Below, piece by piece: positions 6,835 to 14,075 of a DNA stretch of 15,015 nucleotides. The DNA is taken from positions 1 to 15,015 of the forward strand of contig JBGPND010000128.1 in assembly GCA_041487355.1 (NCBI GenBank), in the 5' to 3' direction. Each line of letters opens with the position of its first letter. Position 1 is the first letter of the stretch. The position numbers and the translations under genes were made by a program. A model generated the notes under the pieces. The model saw only the letters and a list, made by a program, of their open reading frames with translations. It did no database searches and was not told where the DNA came from. The stretch is from JAMXLO01 sp041487355. GTDB taxonomy: Bacteria > Pseudomonadota > Alphaproteobacteria > Acetobacterales > Acetobacteraceae.

Positions 6835-8457
6835 GTGGCGCACAAACAAGTGCTGTTCCGTTCCGCCGCCCGCGAGAAGATCTTGCGCGGCACCACGCTG
6901 CTCTGCGATGCCGTGCGCGTCACCTTGGGTCCGAAGTCGAAGTCGGTGCTGATCCAGAAGAGCTGGGGTTCGCCGATCATCTGCAACGACGGCGTGACCA
7001 TCGCCAAGGAATTCGACCTTAAGGACCCCGAGGAGAACCTCGGCGCCCAGGTACTGCGCCAGGCTGCGGAAAGAACCGGCGACAGCGTCGGCGACGGTAC
7101 CAGCACGGCGACCATCCTGGCGCAGACGATCTTTGCCGACGGAGTGCGCAATGTCGTCGCCGGCGCCAGTGCGATCGACCTGAAGCGCGGGCTGGACCGC
7201 GCCGCGAAGGCCGCGATCGATGCGCTGCGCAAGATGTCCCGTGAGGTCAAGACCCGCAAGGAGAAGGCCCAGGTGGCGACGATTTCGGCGCACAACGATC
7301 CGGCGATCGGCGAGCTGGTCGCCGATGCGATGGAAAAGGTGGGCGGCGAGGGCGTGATCACCGTCGAGGAGTCGAAGACCACCGAGACGACGCTGGAAGT
7401 GGTCGAAGGCATGCAGTTCGACCGTGGCTACATCTCGCCCTATTTCATCACCAATGCCGAGAAGATGATCGCCGAGCTCGAGGACGCCTACATCCTGATC
7501 CACGAGAAGAAACTCTCGGGCCTGCAGCCGATGCTGCCGCTGCTCGAAGCGATCGTGCGGTCCGGCCGTCCTCTGCTGATCATCGCGGAGGATGTCGAGG
7601 GCGAAGCGCTGGCGACGCTGGTGGTGAACAAGCTGCGCGGCGGCCTGAAGGTCGTGGCGGTGAAGGCGCCGGGATTCGGCGATCGCCGCAAGTCAATGCT
7701 CGAGGACCTTGCCGTGCTGACCGGCGGCCAGATGATCTGCGAAGAGGTCGGCGTCAAGCTCGAGAGCGCGACCACCGATATGCTCGGGACGGCGAAGCGG
7801 GTGGTCGTCACCAACGAGAACACGACGGTCGTAAGCGGCGCCGGCAAGAAGGCGGACATCGACGGACGATGCAACCAGATTCGCCGGCAGGTCGAGGAGA
7901 CCACGTCCGACTACGACCGCGAGAAGCTGCAGGAACGACTGGCGAAGCTGGCCGGCGGTGTGGCGGTGATCCGCGTCGGTGCGCCTTCCGAGGCGGAGAT
8001 GAAATCGCGCAAGGAGGCGCTGGACGATGCGATCAGTTCGACCAAGGCAGCGGTCGCCGAGGGTATCGTGCCCGGCGGTGGCCTGGCATTGATCCGTTGC
8101 GTCGATGCCGTCACCCAGGAAGAGGCGAGATGCGAGGGCGACGAACGCACGGGCGTACAGGTTCTCAAGCGCGCGCTCGAGGCTCCCACGCGTCAGATCG
8201 CTGAGAACTCGGCCGTCGACGGCGGGGTGGTGGTCGCGCGTATGCTGGGTGGGCAAGGCGCCTATGGCTTCGATGCCGCGCGCAAGGAGTATGTCGACCT
8301 GGTCGAGGCCGGGATCATCGATCCGACCAAGGTAGTCCGCATTGCGTTGGAGAATGCGGTGTCGGTGGCGAGCGTGCTGCTGCTGACCGAAGCAACCATG
8401 ACCGAAATTCCCGAAGAGAAGAGGGAACGTTCCCCAGAGCCGGACATGGCGATGTGA
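6835..8457 (+). CDS. groEL: Divergent 60-kDa chaperonin (GroEL/Hsp60)
   Basis: The 540-residue group I chaperonin subunit would form the ATP-driven double-ring folding machine of the cytosol. Nucleotide motifs are present: LGPKSKSVLI (31-40), GDGTSTAT (87-94), the ATPase Asp in ALDDAISSTKAAVAEG (395-410) and PGGG (413-416). The apical residues that bind GroES and substrate are kept (RGYISPYFITNAEK, 197-210; LPLLEAI, 234-240; ATLVVNKLRG, 260-269). It differs from housekeeping GroEL in several places (SKSVLIQKSWGSPIICNDG, NDPAIG), and its C-terminus is charged (EEKRERSPEPDMAM) instead of the flexible GGM repeat. No groES precedes it. It starts with GTG after a strong Shine-Dalgarno site and lies behind an FNR/FixK box. 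It is most likely a second, oxygen-regulated chaperonin that borrows GroES from elsewhere (inference). Confidence 0.96.
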   Translation: MAHKQVLFRSAAREKILRGTTLLCDAVRVTLGPKSKSVLIQKSWGSPIICNDGVTIAKEFDLKDPEENLGAQVLRQAAERTGDSVGDGTSTATILAQTIFADGVRNVVAGASAIDLKRGLDRAAKAAIDALRKMSREVKTRKEKAQVATISAHNDPAIGELVADAMEKVGGEGVITVEESKTTETTLEVVEGMQFDRGYISPYFITNAEKMIAELEDAYILIHEKKLSGLQPMLPLLEAIVRSGRPLLIIAEDVEGEALATLVVNKLRGGLKVVAVKAPGFGDRRKSMLEDLAVLTGGQMICEEVGVKLESATTDMLGTAKRVVVTNENTTVVSGAGKKADIDGRCNQIRRQVEETTSDYDREKLQERLAKLAGGVAVIRVGAPSEAEMKSRKEALDDAISSTKAAVAEGIVPGGGLALIRCVDAVTQEEARCEGDERTGVQVLKRALEAPTRQIAENSAVDGGVVVARMLGGQGAYGFDAARKEYVDLVEAGIIDPTKVVRIALENAVSVASVLLLTEATMTEIPEEKRERSPEPDMAM

Positions 8458-8550
8458 GGTCAGGCGGCACCGGTGTAGTCCCAGCGAATTGGAGCGTCAC
8501 AGGCATGGCACACCATCGAGCCAGGCAAGGCAGTGCGCGACCGCCTGACC
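8458..8550. repeat. Widely spaced 10-bp inverted repeat after groEL
   Basis: GGTCAGGCGG (8458-8467), starting on the base after the groEL stop, is the exact reverse complement of CCGCCTGACC (8541-8550). The 73-nt loop and lack of a T-run make it a poor intrinsic terminator. It could still close an RNA structure between the convergent groEL and polX. Confidence 0.35.
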
Positions 8551-8783
8551 GACCGCCCCACCCGAAGCCCGACCCTCATCCCGCCCCACCGCCGCCGATT
8601 GAGCTGCCGCCGCATCCCGAACCGATCCCGGTACCGGAACCGCCGGCTGCGACACTGCTCCGACACCGCGCTGCTACCGGCGACGGTGCAGCATCGCCCG
8701 AAGCTCGCTCAGCGGGCGGGTGTTCAGCACATCCTCCGGCTCCAGCCAGCCGCGTCTCGCCTGGTCGACCCCGAAGCGCATGA
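8505..8783 (+). CDS. Possible small proline-rich protein
   Basis: An ATG at 8505 with GGAG ten bases upstream opens a 92-codon frame whose first half is strikingly proline-rich and repetitive: residues about 13-48 read as PP/HP/EP steps such as PPHPKPDPHPAPPPP and IELPPHPEPIPVPEPP. No signal peptide, membrane segment or known domain is visible. The last ~110 bases run antisense to the 3' end of polX, which weakens the case, and C-rich DNA can give proline by chance. It fills most of the 216-bp gap between groEL and polX. Function unknown. Confidence 0.22.
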   Translation: MAHHRARQGSARPPDRPPHPKPDPHPAPPPPIELPPHPEPIPVPEPPAATLLRHRAATGDGAASPEARSAGGCSAHPPAPASRVSPGRPRSA

Positions 8784-10398
8784 AATCAAGCTCGACCGTG
8801 GCGTGGGCGTCGGTGGAGATCGCGACCTTGAGCCCGAGCTGTTTGGCCAGGCGGCACTGCGCATCGGTCAGGTCCAGCCGGTCGGGCTGGGCATTCAGCT
8901 CCAGATAACAGCCGCGTTCGACCGCACCCCGCATCACCCGCTCCATGTCCACCGCGTAGCCCGGCCGCTCGTTGATCAGCCGTCCGGTGGGGTGTGCCAG
9001 GATATTGAACCAGCCTTTGTCCATCGCCCGCAGGATGCGCTCGGTCTGTCTGGCCTGCGGCAGATCGAAGCGGGAGTGGATGGCTCCGACGACCAGATCG
9101 AGCCGCCGCAGGATCTGATCGGGCAGATCGAGCGTGCCGTCTTCCAGGATGTCCACTTCGATGGACTTCAGCACGGCGAATCCTGACAGACCTTCGTTGC
9201 ACCGGTCGATTTCGTCGATCTGCTGGGCCAGCCGCTTGACATCCAGACCGTGGGCCATGGCGACGCGGCGGCTGTGGTCGGTGATCGCGATGTAGCCGTG
9301 ACCCTTGGCCTGCGCTGCCTGCGCCATGGCCTGCAGGCTCGCCCTGCCGTCGCTGGCGGTGGTGTGGACATGAAGGTCACCGCGTATATCATCGGCCGTC
9401 ACAAGACGCGGCAGCCGTCCCTTGCGCGCCGCGTCGATCTCTCCCTGGTCTTCGCGCAGCTCCGGGGGAACGAACGTCAGGCCGAGGCGCTGATAGAGTT
9501 CCGCTTCGGAGCGGGCGCCGAGACGCTTGGCACCCTTGAACAGGCCGTACTCGTTGAGCTTCAGGCCGTGATCGACGGCGATCTGACGCAGCGCGATGTT
9601 GTGCGCCTTCGATCCGGTGAAATAGCAGAGCGCGGCTGCGAAACTCTCCGCGGGCACCACGCGCAGATCGACCTGCAGACCATTGCGCAGCAGGATGGTC
9701 GAGCGCGTCGGTCCCTGCTCGATGACCTCGGTCATGTCCTCGTAGCCGGTGAAACGCTGCATCACCGGCCGGCTCGGTTCGGCGGCGACCACGATGTCGA
9801 GATCGCCGACCGTCTCGCGCCGCCGGCGGTAGCTTCCCGCCACCTCGACCTGCAGCACGCCTTCCGCCTGCCGCAGATGACGCAGCAAAGGGACGACGAT
9901 CTGTTCAGCGGTCGCGAGCTTGGTCCGCTGCGCCTGTCCGGCGCCTGCCGCAATGGCGCGCAGCAGCTTCGCCTCGATGCCCGGGCCGAAACCTGGCACG
10001 CCGCGCAGCTTGCCGGCCTTGGCAGCGGCGGCGAGCTTGTCGATCGTGTCGATGCCGAGCGTCTCGTGCAGCAGATGCACCCGCTTGGGGCCGAGGCTCG
10101 GCAGCGCGAGCAGAGCCGTGATCCCCGACGGCACCACGCGCTCCAGCTCGTCGAGCAGCGGCAGATGCCCACCACGCGCGATGGTGGCGATCTTGTCGGC
10201 AAGGTCCTTGCCGATGCCGGGCAGCTCATCGAGGTCCTCGCCCTCGGCCAGCATGTCGGCGACGTTGCGTGGCAGCTCGCCGACCAGCCGCGCCGCCCGC
10301 CGGTAGGCGCGCACGCGGAACGGGTTGGCGCCCTCGATGTCGAGCAGATCGGCAACCTTGTCGAGCTGACTGGCGATTTCGGCGTTGACGACTGGCAT
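8674..10398 (-). CDS. polX: DNA polymerase/3'-5' exonuclease PolX (family X polymerase with PHP domain)
   Basis: The 574-residue repair polymerase fills short gaps in base excision repair, and its PHP domain trims 3' ends and abasic sites. The order is helix-hairpin-helix repeats (LPGIGKDLADKI, 59-70; GVPGFGPGIEAKL, 133-145), the family X palm GSYRRRRETVGDLDIVV (188-204) with Asp199, Asp201 and the third acid Asp244 in LQVDLRVV, then the PHP domain from about 338. All nine expected PHP metal ligands can be picked out: His343, His345, Asp350, His375, Glu414, His441, His469, Asp530 and His532. Both activities should therefore be intact. The length is standard (~570). The ATG at 10398 has only a weak upstream site. 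It is transcribed away from the nicotinate phosphoribosyltransferase, with two FNR/FixK boxes in the shared 169-bp gap, and converges on groEL. Confidence 0.96.
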   Translation of the reverse strand: MPVVNAEIASQLDKVADLLDIEGANPFRVRAYRRAARLVGELPRNVADMLAEGEDLDELPGIGKDLADKIATIARGGHLPLLDELERVVPSGITALLALPSLGPKRVHLLHETLGIDTIDKLAAAAKAGKLRGVPGFGPGIEAKLLRAIAAGAGQAQRTKLATAEQIVVPLLRHLRQAEGVLQVEVAGSYRRRRETVGDLDIVVAAEPSRPVMQRFTGYEDMTEVIEQGPTRSTILLRNGLQVDLRVVPAESFAAALCYFTGSKAHNIALRQIAVDHGLKLNEYGLFKGAKRLGARSEAELYQRLGLTFVPPELREDQGEIDAARKGRLPRLVTADDIRGDLHVHTTASDGRASLQAMAQAAQAKGHGYIAITDHSRRVAMAHGLDVKRLAQQIDEIDRCNEGLSGFAVLKSIEVDILEDGTLDLPDQILRRLDLVVGAIHSRFDLPQARQTERILRAMDKGWFNILAHPTGRLINERPGYAVDMERVMRGAVERGCYLELNAQPDRLDLTDAQCRLAKQLGLKVAISTDAHATVELDFMRFGVDQARRGWLEPEDVLNTRPLSELRAMLHRRR

Positions 10399-10478
10399 GG
10401 ATGCTTGGCGGTGCTTTCACTTTTCCGGGGGTCGCCGGGGCGCATGTGGAAAGCTGCATCGGACGACGGTCTTGTGCC

Positions 10479-10492
10479 TTGACCTGCATCAA
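10479..10492 (+). promoter_or_regulatory. FNR/FixK/Anr-type box, upstream copy, with CATGAT -10 candidate
   Basis: TTGAC-CTGC-ATCAA is followed after exactly 22 nt by CATGAT (10515-10520), a 4/6 match to the -10 consensus. This is the class II geometry (site centred near -41.5), predicting rightward transcription from about 10527. Read leftward, the same near-symmetric site could serve polX from about 10444, but no good -10 hexamer is seen on that side. Confidence 0.75.
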
Positions 10493-10514
10493 GAGCAGGC
10501 CCAGCCGTCTGGGG

Positions 10515-10520
10515 CATGAT
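10515..10520 (+). promoter_or_regulatory. Candidate -10 element for the nicotinate phosphoribosyltransferase
   Basis: CATGAT sits 22 nt after the upstream box. No sigma-70 -35 hexamer lies 16-18 nt before it, as expected for an activator-dependent promoter. Its last base is the first base of the second box. Confidence 0.45.
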
Positions 10521-10533
10521 TGACCGAGATCAA
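10520..10533 (+). promoter_or_regulatory. FNR/FixK/Anr-type box, second tandem copy
   Basis: TTGAC-CGAG-ATCAA begins 41 bp after the start of the first box, close to four helical turns, in the same orientation. It straddles the start site predicted from the first box, so it may dampen that promoter when occupied. Alternatively it drives a second start near 10568. A TTG start codon called at 10520 would lie inside this box and is therefore unlikely. Confidence 0.7.
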
Positions 10534-10567
10534 GGAACCGCGGCGAAAGCCCGTGCATCGTTCGGTG

Positions 10568-11914
10568 ATGCTTGAGCAGAGCCTGCTGCTGACCGACCTC
10601 TACGAGCTCTCCATGCTCGAGGCTTATGCCGCGCACGGCATGGCGGAGACGGCGGTGTTCGAGCTGTTCGTCCGCAAGCTGCCACCCGAGCGCGGTTTCC
10701 TGATGGCCGCCGGCCTAGAGCAGGCCGTGCAATTCCTGGAGGCGATGCGGTTCACGCCGGACGAACTGGCGTGGCTGCAGGCGTCTTGCATGTTCTCTCC
10801 GGCCTTCCTGGACGGATTGAAGGACTTGCGCTTCACCGGCGACGTCGACGCGATGCCGGAAGGCACCGTGTTCTTCCCTGACGAACCGGTGCTGCGTGTG
10901 ACGGCGCCATTGCCGCAGGCGCAACTGGTCGAGACGCGGCTGATCAATCTGGTGCATTTCCAGACCGTTATCGCCTCGAAAGCCGCGCGCATGGTCCTCG
11001 CGGCGCCTGGCAAGCAACTGGTGGATTTCGGCCTGCGGCGGGCGCACGGCGCCGAGGCAGGTCTGTTTGCGGCGCGCGCGAGCTATCTGGCGGGATTCTC
11101 CGGCACCGCGACGGTGTTGGCGAACCGTGATTTCGGCATCCCTGTGGTCGGGACAATGGCGCACTCCTTCGTGCAGGCGCATGACGACGAGGCGACCGCC
11201 TTCGAGCGTTTCGCCCGCGTGCGCCCACAGGCGCTGACACTGCTGATCGACACCTATGACACGGAGCGCGGCGCCGCCGTCGTCGCCAGCCTCGCGCCGC
11301 GCCTTGCCGCGCAAGGCATCACGATCAGTGCGGTGCGGTTGGACAGTGGTGACCTCGCGGCGCACGCCCGCGCGGTGCGCACCATCCTCGACCGCGCGGG
11401 ATTGCCGGCGATCCATATCTTCGCCAGCGGCGGATTGGATGAACACAGCCTGCTGTCGCTGTGTCGCGGCGGCGCGCCGATCGACGGCTTCGGCGTCGGC
11501 ACCAGCCTGACCACGTCGGGCGACGCGCCGGCACTCGATTGCGCCTACAAGCTGCAGGAATACGCCGGCCGTCCGCGGCGCAAGCTTAGCGAAGGCAAGG
11601 CGACGTGGCCTGGCCGCAAGCAGGTGTACCGGCGCTACCGCGCAGACGGGATAATCGCCGGCGACGTGGTCGCTCTGATCGACGAGCCGGTGGACGGCGA
11701 GGCACTGTTGCAACCGGCCATGCGCAACGGCAAGCGGGTGGACAGCCTGCCCAGCCTCGCGGAGGCCCGCATGCATGCCGCGGCCTCGCTGGCGCAACTG
11801 CCGGAGACGCTGCGGCGACTGGAGCCGGATCGTGTCCCGGTAGAGATCAGCAAGGGAATTCGCCAGCTTGCGGCTGACATGGATCTGGCGGCGGCGCCCG
11901 GTCACGCGCCGTGA
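10568..11914 (+). CDS. pncB: Nicotinate phosphoribosyltransferase
   Basis: The 448-residue enzyme joins nicotinate and PRPP to nicotinate mononucleotide, the entry step of NAD salvage (Preiss-Handler route). The N-terminal LLLTDLYELSMLEAYAAHGM is typical of the family. The phosphorylatable His199 sits in VVGTMAHSFVQ (193-203), and RLDSGDL (257-263), FASGGLDE (285-292) and DGFGVGTSL (306-314) line the phosphoribosyl site. I place the start at the ATG at 10568 because family homology begins there; the frame is open back to a TTG at 10520, but that falls in an FNR/FixK box. No clear Shine-Dalgarno site precedes 10568, and a GTG at 10565 or 10553 is an alternative. The TGA overlaps the GTG of the next gene (GTGA), so the two are coupled. 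Downstream genes for PRPP synthesis fit its substrate need. Confidence 0.93.
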   Translation: MLEQSLLLTDLYELSMLEAYAAHGMAETAVFELFVRKLPPERGFLMAAGLEQAVQFLEAMRFTPDELAWLQASCMFSPAFLDGLKDLRFTGDVDAMPEGTVFFPDEPVLRVTAPLPQAQLVETRLINLVHFQTVIASKAARMVLAAPGKQLVDFGLRRAHGAEAGLFAARASYLAGFSGTATVLANRDFGIPVVGTMAHSFVQAHDDEATAFERFARVRPQALTLLIDTYDTERGAAVVASLAPRLAAQGITISAVRLDSGDLAAHARAVRTILDRAGLPAIHIFASGGLDEHSLLSLCRGGAPIDGFGVGTSLTTSGDAPALDCAYKLQEYAGRPRRKLSEGKATWPGRKQVYRRYRADGIIAGDVVALIDEPVDGEALLQPAMRNGKRVDSLPSLAEARMHAAASLAQLPETLRRLEPDRVPVEISKGIRQLAADMDLAAAPGHAP

Positions 11915-13338
11915 CAGAACCGCCTCCTGCCTCTGACACACAGGACGCGGTGATCGATTTCCTGTCGAACCCCGCGACCTACGGCCTTCGAGACGGCGAG
12001 GTGGAGCGGATCGAGACCCATTGTTCCATCGTCTTCCTGGCGGCGGATCGCGCGTACAAGCTCAAGCGGGCGATCCGCTATGCCTCGCTCGACTACACGA
12101 CGCGCGAGTCACGCCAAGCTGCGTGCGAGGCGGAACTGGTGCTGAACCGGCGGACCGCGCCGGAGCTTTACCTCGGCGTGCGATCGATCAATCGCGATGC
12201 GAGCGGCACCCTGACGTTCGATGGTCCGGATCCCGCGCTCGATCACGTGGTGGTGATGCGCCGGTTCGCTCAGTCCGATCTGTTCGACCACATGGCCGAA
12301 AGCGGCAGGCTGACACCCGAGCTGATGCATGCTGTCGGCGAGGCTGTCGCACGTCTGCATCTGGCGGCGGAGACAATGCCTGCATTCGGCGGCAGCGACG
12401 CGATGCGACGCGTGATTGCCGACAATGACCGCGAACTCGCCCTGGTCGCCGCGGCATTGGACGGGGCTGCCGTCGGTACCCTGAGCAGTCGCGCCCGGGC
12501 CGCGCTCGATGGGGTCGCGGCACTGCTCGACCAACGGCGCGCCGAAGGCAGGGTCCGCCGCTGCCATGGCGACCTGCGGCTCGCCAATATCTGCCTGTAT
12601 TCCGGCCGTCCCACTCTGTTCGACTGCATCGAGTTCAGCGATGAGATCGGCTGCATCGACGTCCTGTACGACCTCGCCTTTCTGTTGATGGATTTGCATC
12701 TGCGCGGCCGCGGCGATCTCGGCAACGCGGTGTTCAACGCGTATCTGGACCTCGCGCCAGAGGCGGAAGGCCTGCGGGCCCTGCCATTGTTCCTGGCCTT
12801 GCGCGCGGCGACACGAAGCTATGCCTTGGCCGGCAGCGCGCGCCGCCGGGCTGATCCCAGGCAGGCAGCGCGGCTGCTTGCGCTGGCGCGGCGGCATGTC
12901 GACGCCGGCATCGGCTTTCTGGCTCCGCAGCGTCCGCTGCTGATCATGCTGGGCGGCGATGTCGATCGCGGGCAGGCTGAATTGGCCGTCATGCTCGCGG
13001 CCTTCACCCCGCCGGCGCCCGGCGCACGACTGGTGCACCTCGCTCCGTCCGGCGAGGCAATGTGGCGTGAGGCTTCCGGCGTGCTGACGGCCGGATGCTC
13101 AGTCCTGATCGAGGGTGGATTCACGCTGGGGACGGAGCAGGCCGCCGTTGCACTGGCGTCGCGTCTTGCCATTCGATTGCTGGGTTTCTGGCTAGGCGCA
13201 TTGCCAGCCAACCTGAACCGACGGCTCTGGCGGACATTCGATGCCAGTCGGGGGGCGTTGGCTGCCCTGGCAAGTGCCGCGCCGCTGCTGACCCCGACAG
13301 CCGCACGGCGGCAGGAACCTGCTTTCGGCCCGGCTTGA
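11911..13338 (+). CDS. Aminoglycoside-phosphotransferase-like kinase with degenerate C-terminal P-loop domain
   Basis: The 475-residue protein matches the two-part family in which an APH/choline-kinase-like domain is followed by an AAA/P-loop kinase domain (usually about 500-520 residues). The first domain looks active: Lys50/Lys52 in AYKLKRAIRY, the conserved YTTRESRQAACEAELVLNRR (62-81), the catalytic loop CHGDLRLANI (218-227) and the metal Asp in LFDCIEFSDE (236-245). The second domain does not: where GGxSGxGKS/T is expected the sequence reads GGDVDRGQAE (348-357), without the Walker A Lys and Ser/Thr. The following region is also shortened, although FWLGALPANLNRRL keeps the family pattern. 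It starts at the GTG overlapping the pncB stop. Its TGA lies within the next FNR/FixK box. Substrate unknown; resistance to antibiotics should not be assumed. Confidence 0.88.
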   Translation: MTEPPPASDTQDAVIDFLSNPATYGLRDGEVERIETHCSIVFLAADRAYKLKRAIRYASLDYTTRESRQAACEAELVLNRRTAPELYLGVRSINRDASGTLTFDGPDPALDHVVVMRRFAQSDLFDHMAESGRLTPELMHAVGEAVARLHLAAETMPAFGGSDAMRRVIADNDRELALVAAALDGAAVGTLSSRARAALDGVAALLDQRRAEGRVRRCHGDLRLANICLYSGRPTLFDCIEFSDEIGCIDVLYDLAFLLMDLHLRGRGDLGNAVFNAYLDLAPEAEGLRALPLFLALRAATRSYALAGSARRRADPRQAARLLALARRHVDAGIGFLAPQRPLLIMLGGDVDRGQAELAVMLAAFTPPAPGARLVHLAPSGEAMWREASGVLTAGCSVLIEGGFTLGTEQAAVALASRLAIRLLGFWLGALPANLNRRLWRTFDASRGALAALASAAPLLTPTAARRQEPAFGPA

Positions 13339-13348
13339 CTTCGATCAA
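13335..13348 (+). promoter_or_regulatory. FNR/FixK/Anr-type box upstream of the alpha/beta hydrolase, with TCCAAT -10 candidate
   Basis: TTGAC-TTCG-ATCAA overlaps the TGA stop (13336-13338) of the preceding gene. Exactly 22 nt further is TCCAAT (13371-13376), a 4/6 -10 match, predicting a start near 13383 and a leader of only ~18 nt that still contains the AGGGAG ribosome site. Confidence 0.75.
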
Positions 13349-13370
13349 TGCGGCGCTGCCGCGACCGTCA

Positions 13371-13376
13371 TCCAAT
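13371..13376 (+). promoter_or_regulatory. Candidate -10 element for the hydrolase-phosphoribosyltransferase-prs unit
   Basis: TCCAAT matches TATAAT at positions 1, 4, 5 and 6, and sits 22 nt after the FNR/FixK box, the same distance as before the nicotinate phosphoribosyltransferase. Confidence 0.45.
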
Positions 13377-13400
13377 GCGTCCGCAGTAGGGAGCTTGGCG

Positions 13401-14075
13401 ATGACATCCACCGCATTCCGGACGCTGTCCGTGACCCTTCCGCCGCATGGAGGAGAGGGGCTGCTCGGCCTGCCCGCGGCCCCGGCCCGCGGGATCGTGC
13501 TGTTCGCCCACGGCAGCGGCAGCAGCCGCCTCAGTCCCCGCAACACCTTCGTCGCCGAGGCGCTGCAGCGCGCTGGGCTCGCCACACTGCTGTTCGACCT
13601 GCTGACCGAGGCCGAGGCGGCGAGCCGCGCCAATGTCTTCGATATCGCGCTGCTCGCCGAACGGCTCGACCAGGCGGCGACCTGGGTCGCCGCCAGCGCA
13701 GCCGGGCGGGATCTGCCACTCGGCTTGTTCGGCGCCAGCACCGGCGCGGCCGCGGCGCTGGTCGCCTCGGCAGCGCGCAAGGATGTGCGTGCCATCGTCA
13801 GCCGAGGCGGACGCCCCGACCTGGCAGGCAACGCGCTGACCAAGGTCACCGCCGCCACGCTGTTGATCGTCGGCGGCGACGATCCGGAGGTGCTGGTCCT
13901 CAATCGCGCGGCGTATCGCCGGCTGCGCTGCGAGCGCCGGTTGGAAGTGGTTCCCGGCGCTACCCACCTGTTCGAGGAGCCGGGCACGCTGGAGTCGGTG
14001 GTCGCTCTGGCACGCGCTTGGTTCCTTCAGCATCTGGCCACCGAGTTGGCGGAGACAGGACATGCTGTTCACTGA
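13401..14075 (+). CDS. Small alpha/beta hydrolase (dienelactone-hydrolase-like)
   Basis: The 224-residue cytosolic hydrolase has the nucleophile elbow FGASTG (110-115) with Ser113, an Asp in VGGDDPEV (157-164) and the His in GATHLFEEPG (186-195), so the triad is complete. FAHGSGSSRLSPRN (35-48) supplies the oxyanion region. It lacks the Cys nucleophile of true dienelactone hydrolase, so an esterase or related activity is more likely; the substrate is unknown. The ATG at 13401 follows AGGGAG by seven bases; a longer frame back to 13095 overlaps the preceding gene and is not credible. It is first in a unit with the phosphoribosyltransferase (14-nt overlap) and the PRPP-synthetase-like gene, behind an FNR/FixK box. 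Confidence 0.88.
   Translation: MTSTAFRTLSVTLPPHGGEGLLGLPAAPARGIVLFAHGSGSSRLSPRNTFVAEALQRAGLATLLFDLLTEAEAASRANVFDIALLAERLDQAATWVAASAAGRDLPLGLFGASTGAAAALVASAARKDVRAIVSRGGRPDLAGNALTKVTAATLLIVGGDDPEVLVLNRAAYRRLRCERRLEVVPGATHLFEEPGTLESVVALARAWFLQHLATELAETGHAVH

Noticed and set aside
9250..10482. Plus-strand 410-codon open frame opposite polX
   Set aside because: No recognisable motif and fully antisense to PolX, whose catalytic residues are all in place.
10479..10484. TTGACC as an ordinary sigma-70 -35 element
   Set aside because: The candidate -10 CATGAT is 30 nt away, not 16-18, and the TTGAC is part of a two-armed FNR/FixK box.
10715..11941. Minus-strand 408-codon open frame opposite pncB
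   Set aside because: Arg/Gln-rich shadow of the nicotinate phosphoribosyltransferase with no homology.
11911..13338. Antibiotic resistance aminoglycoside phosphotransferase
   Set aside because: The sequence fits the broad APH-like plus P-loop family of unknown substrate found in stress clusters, not a known resistance enzyme.
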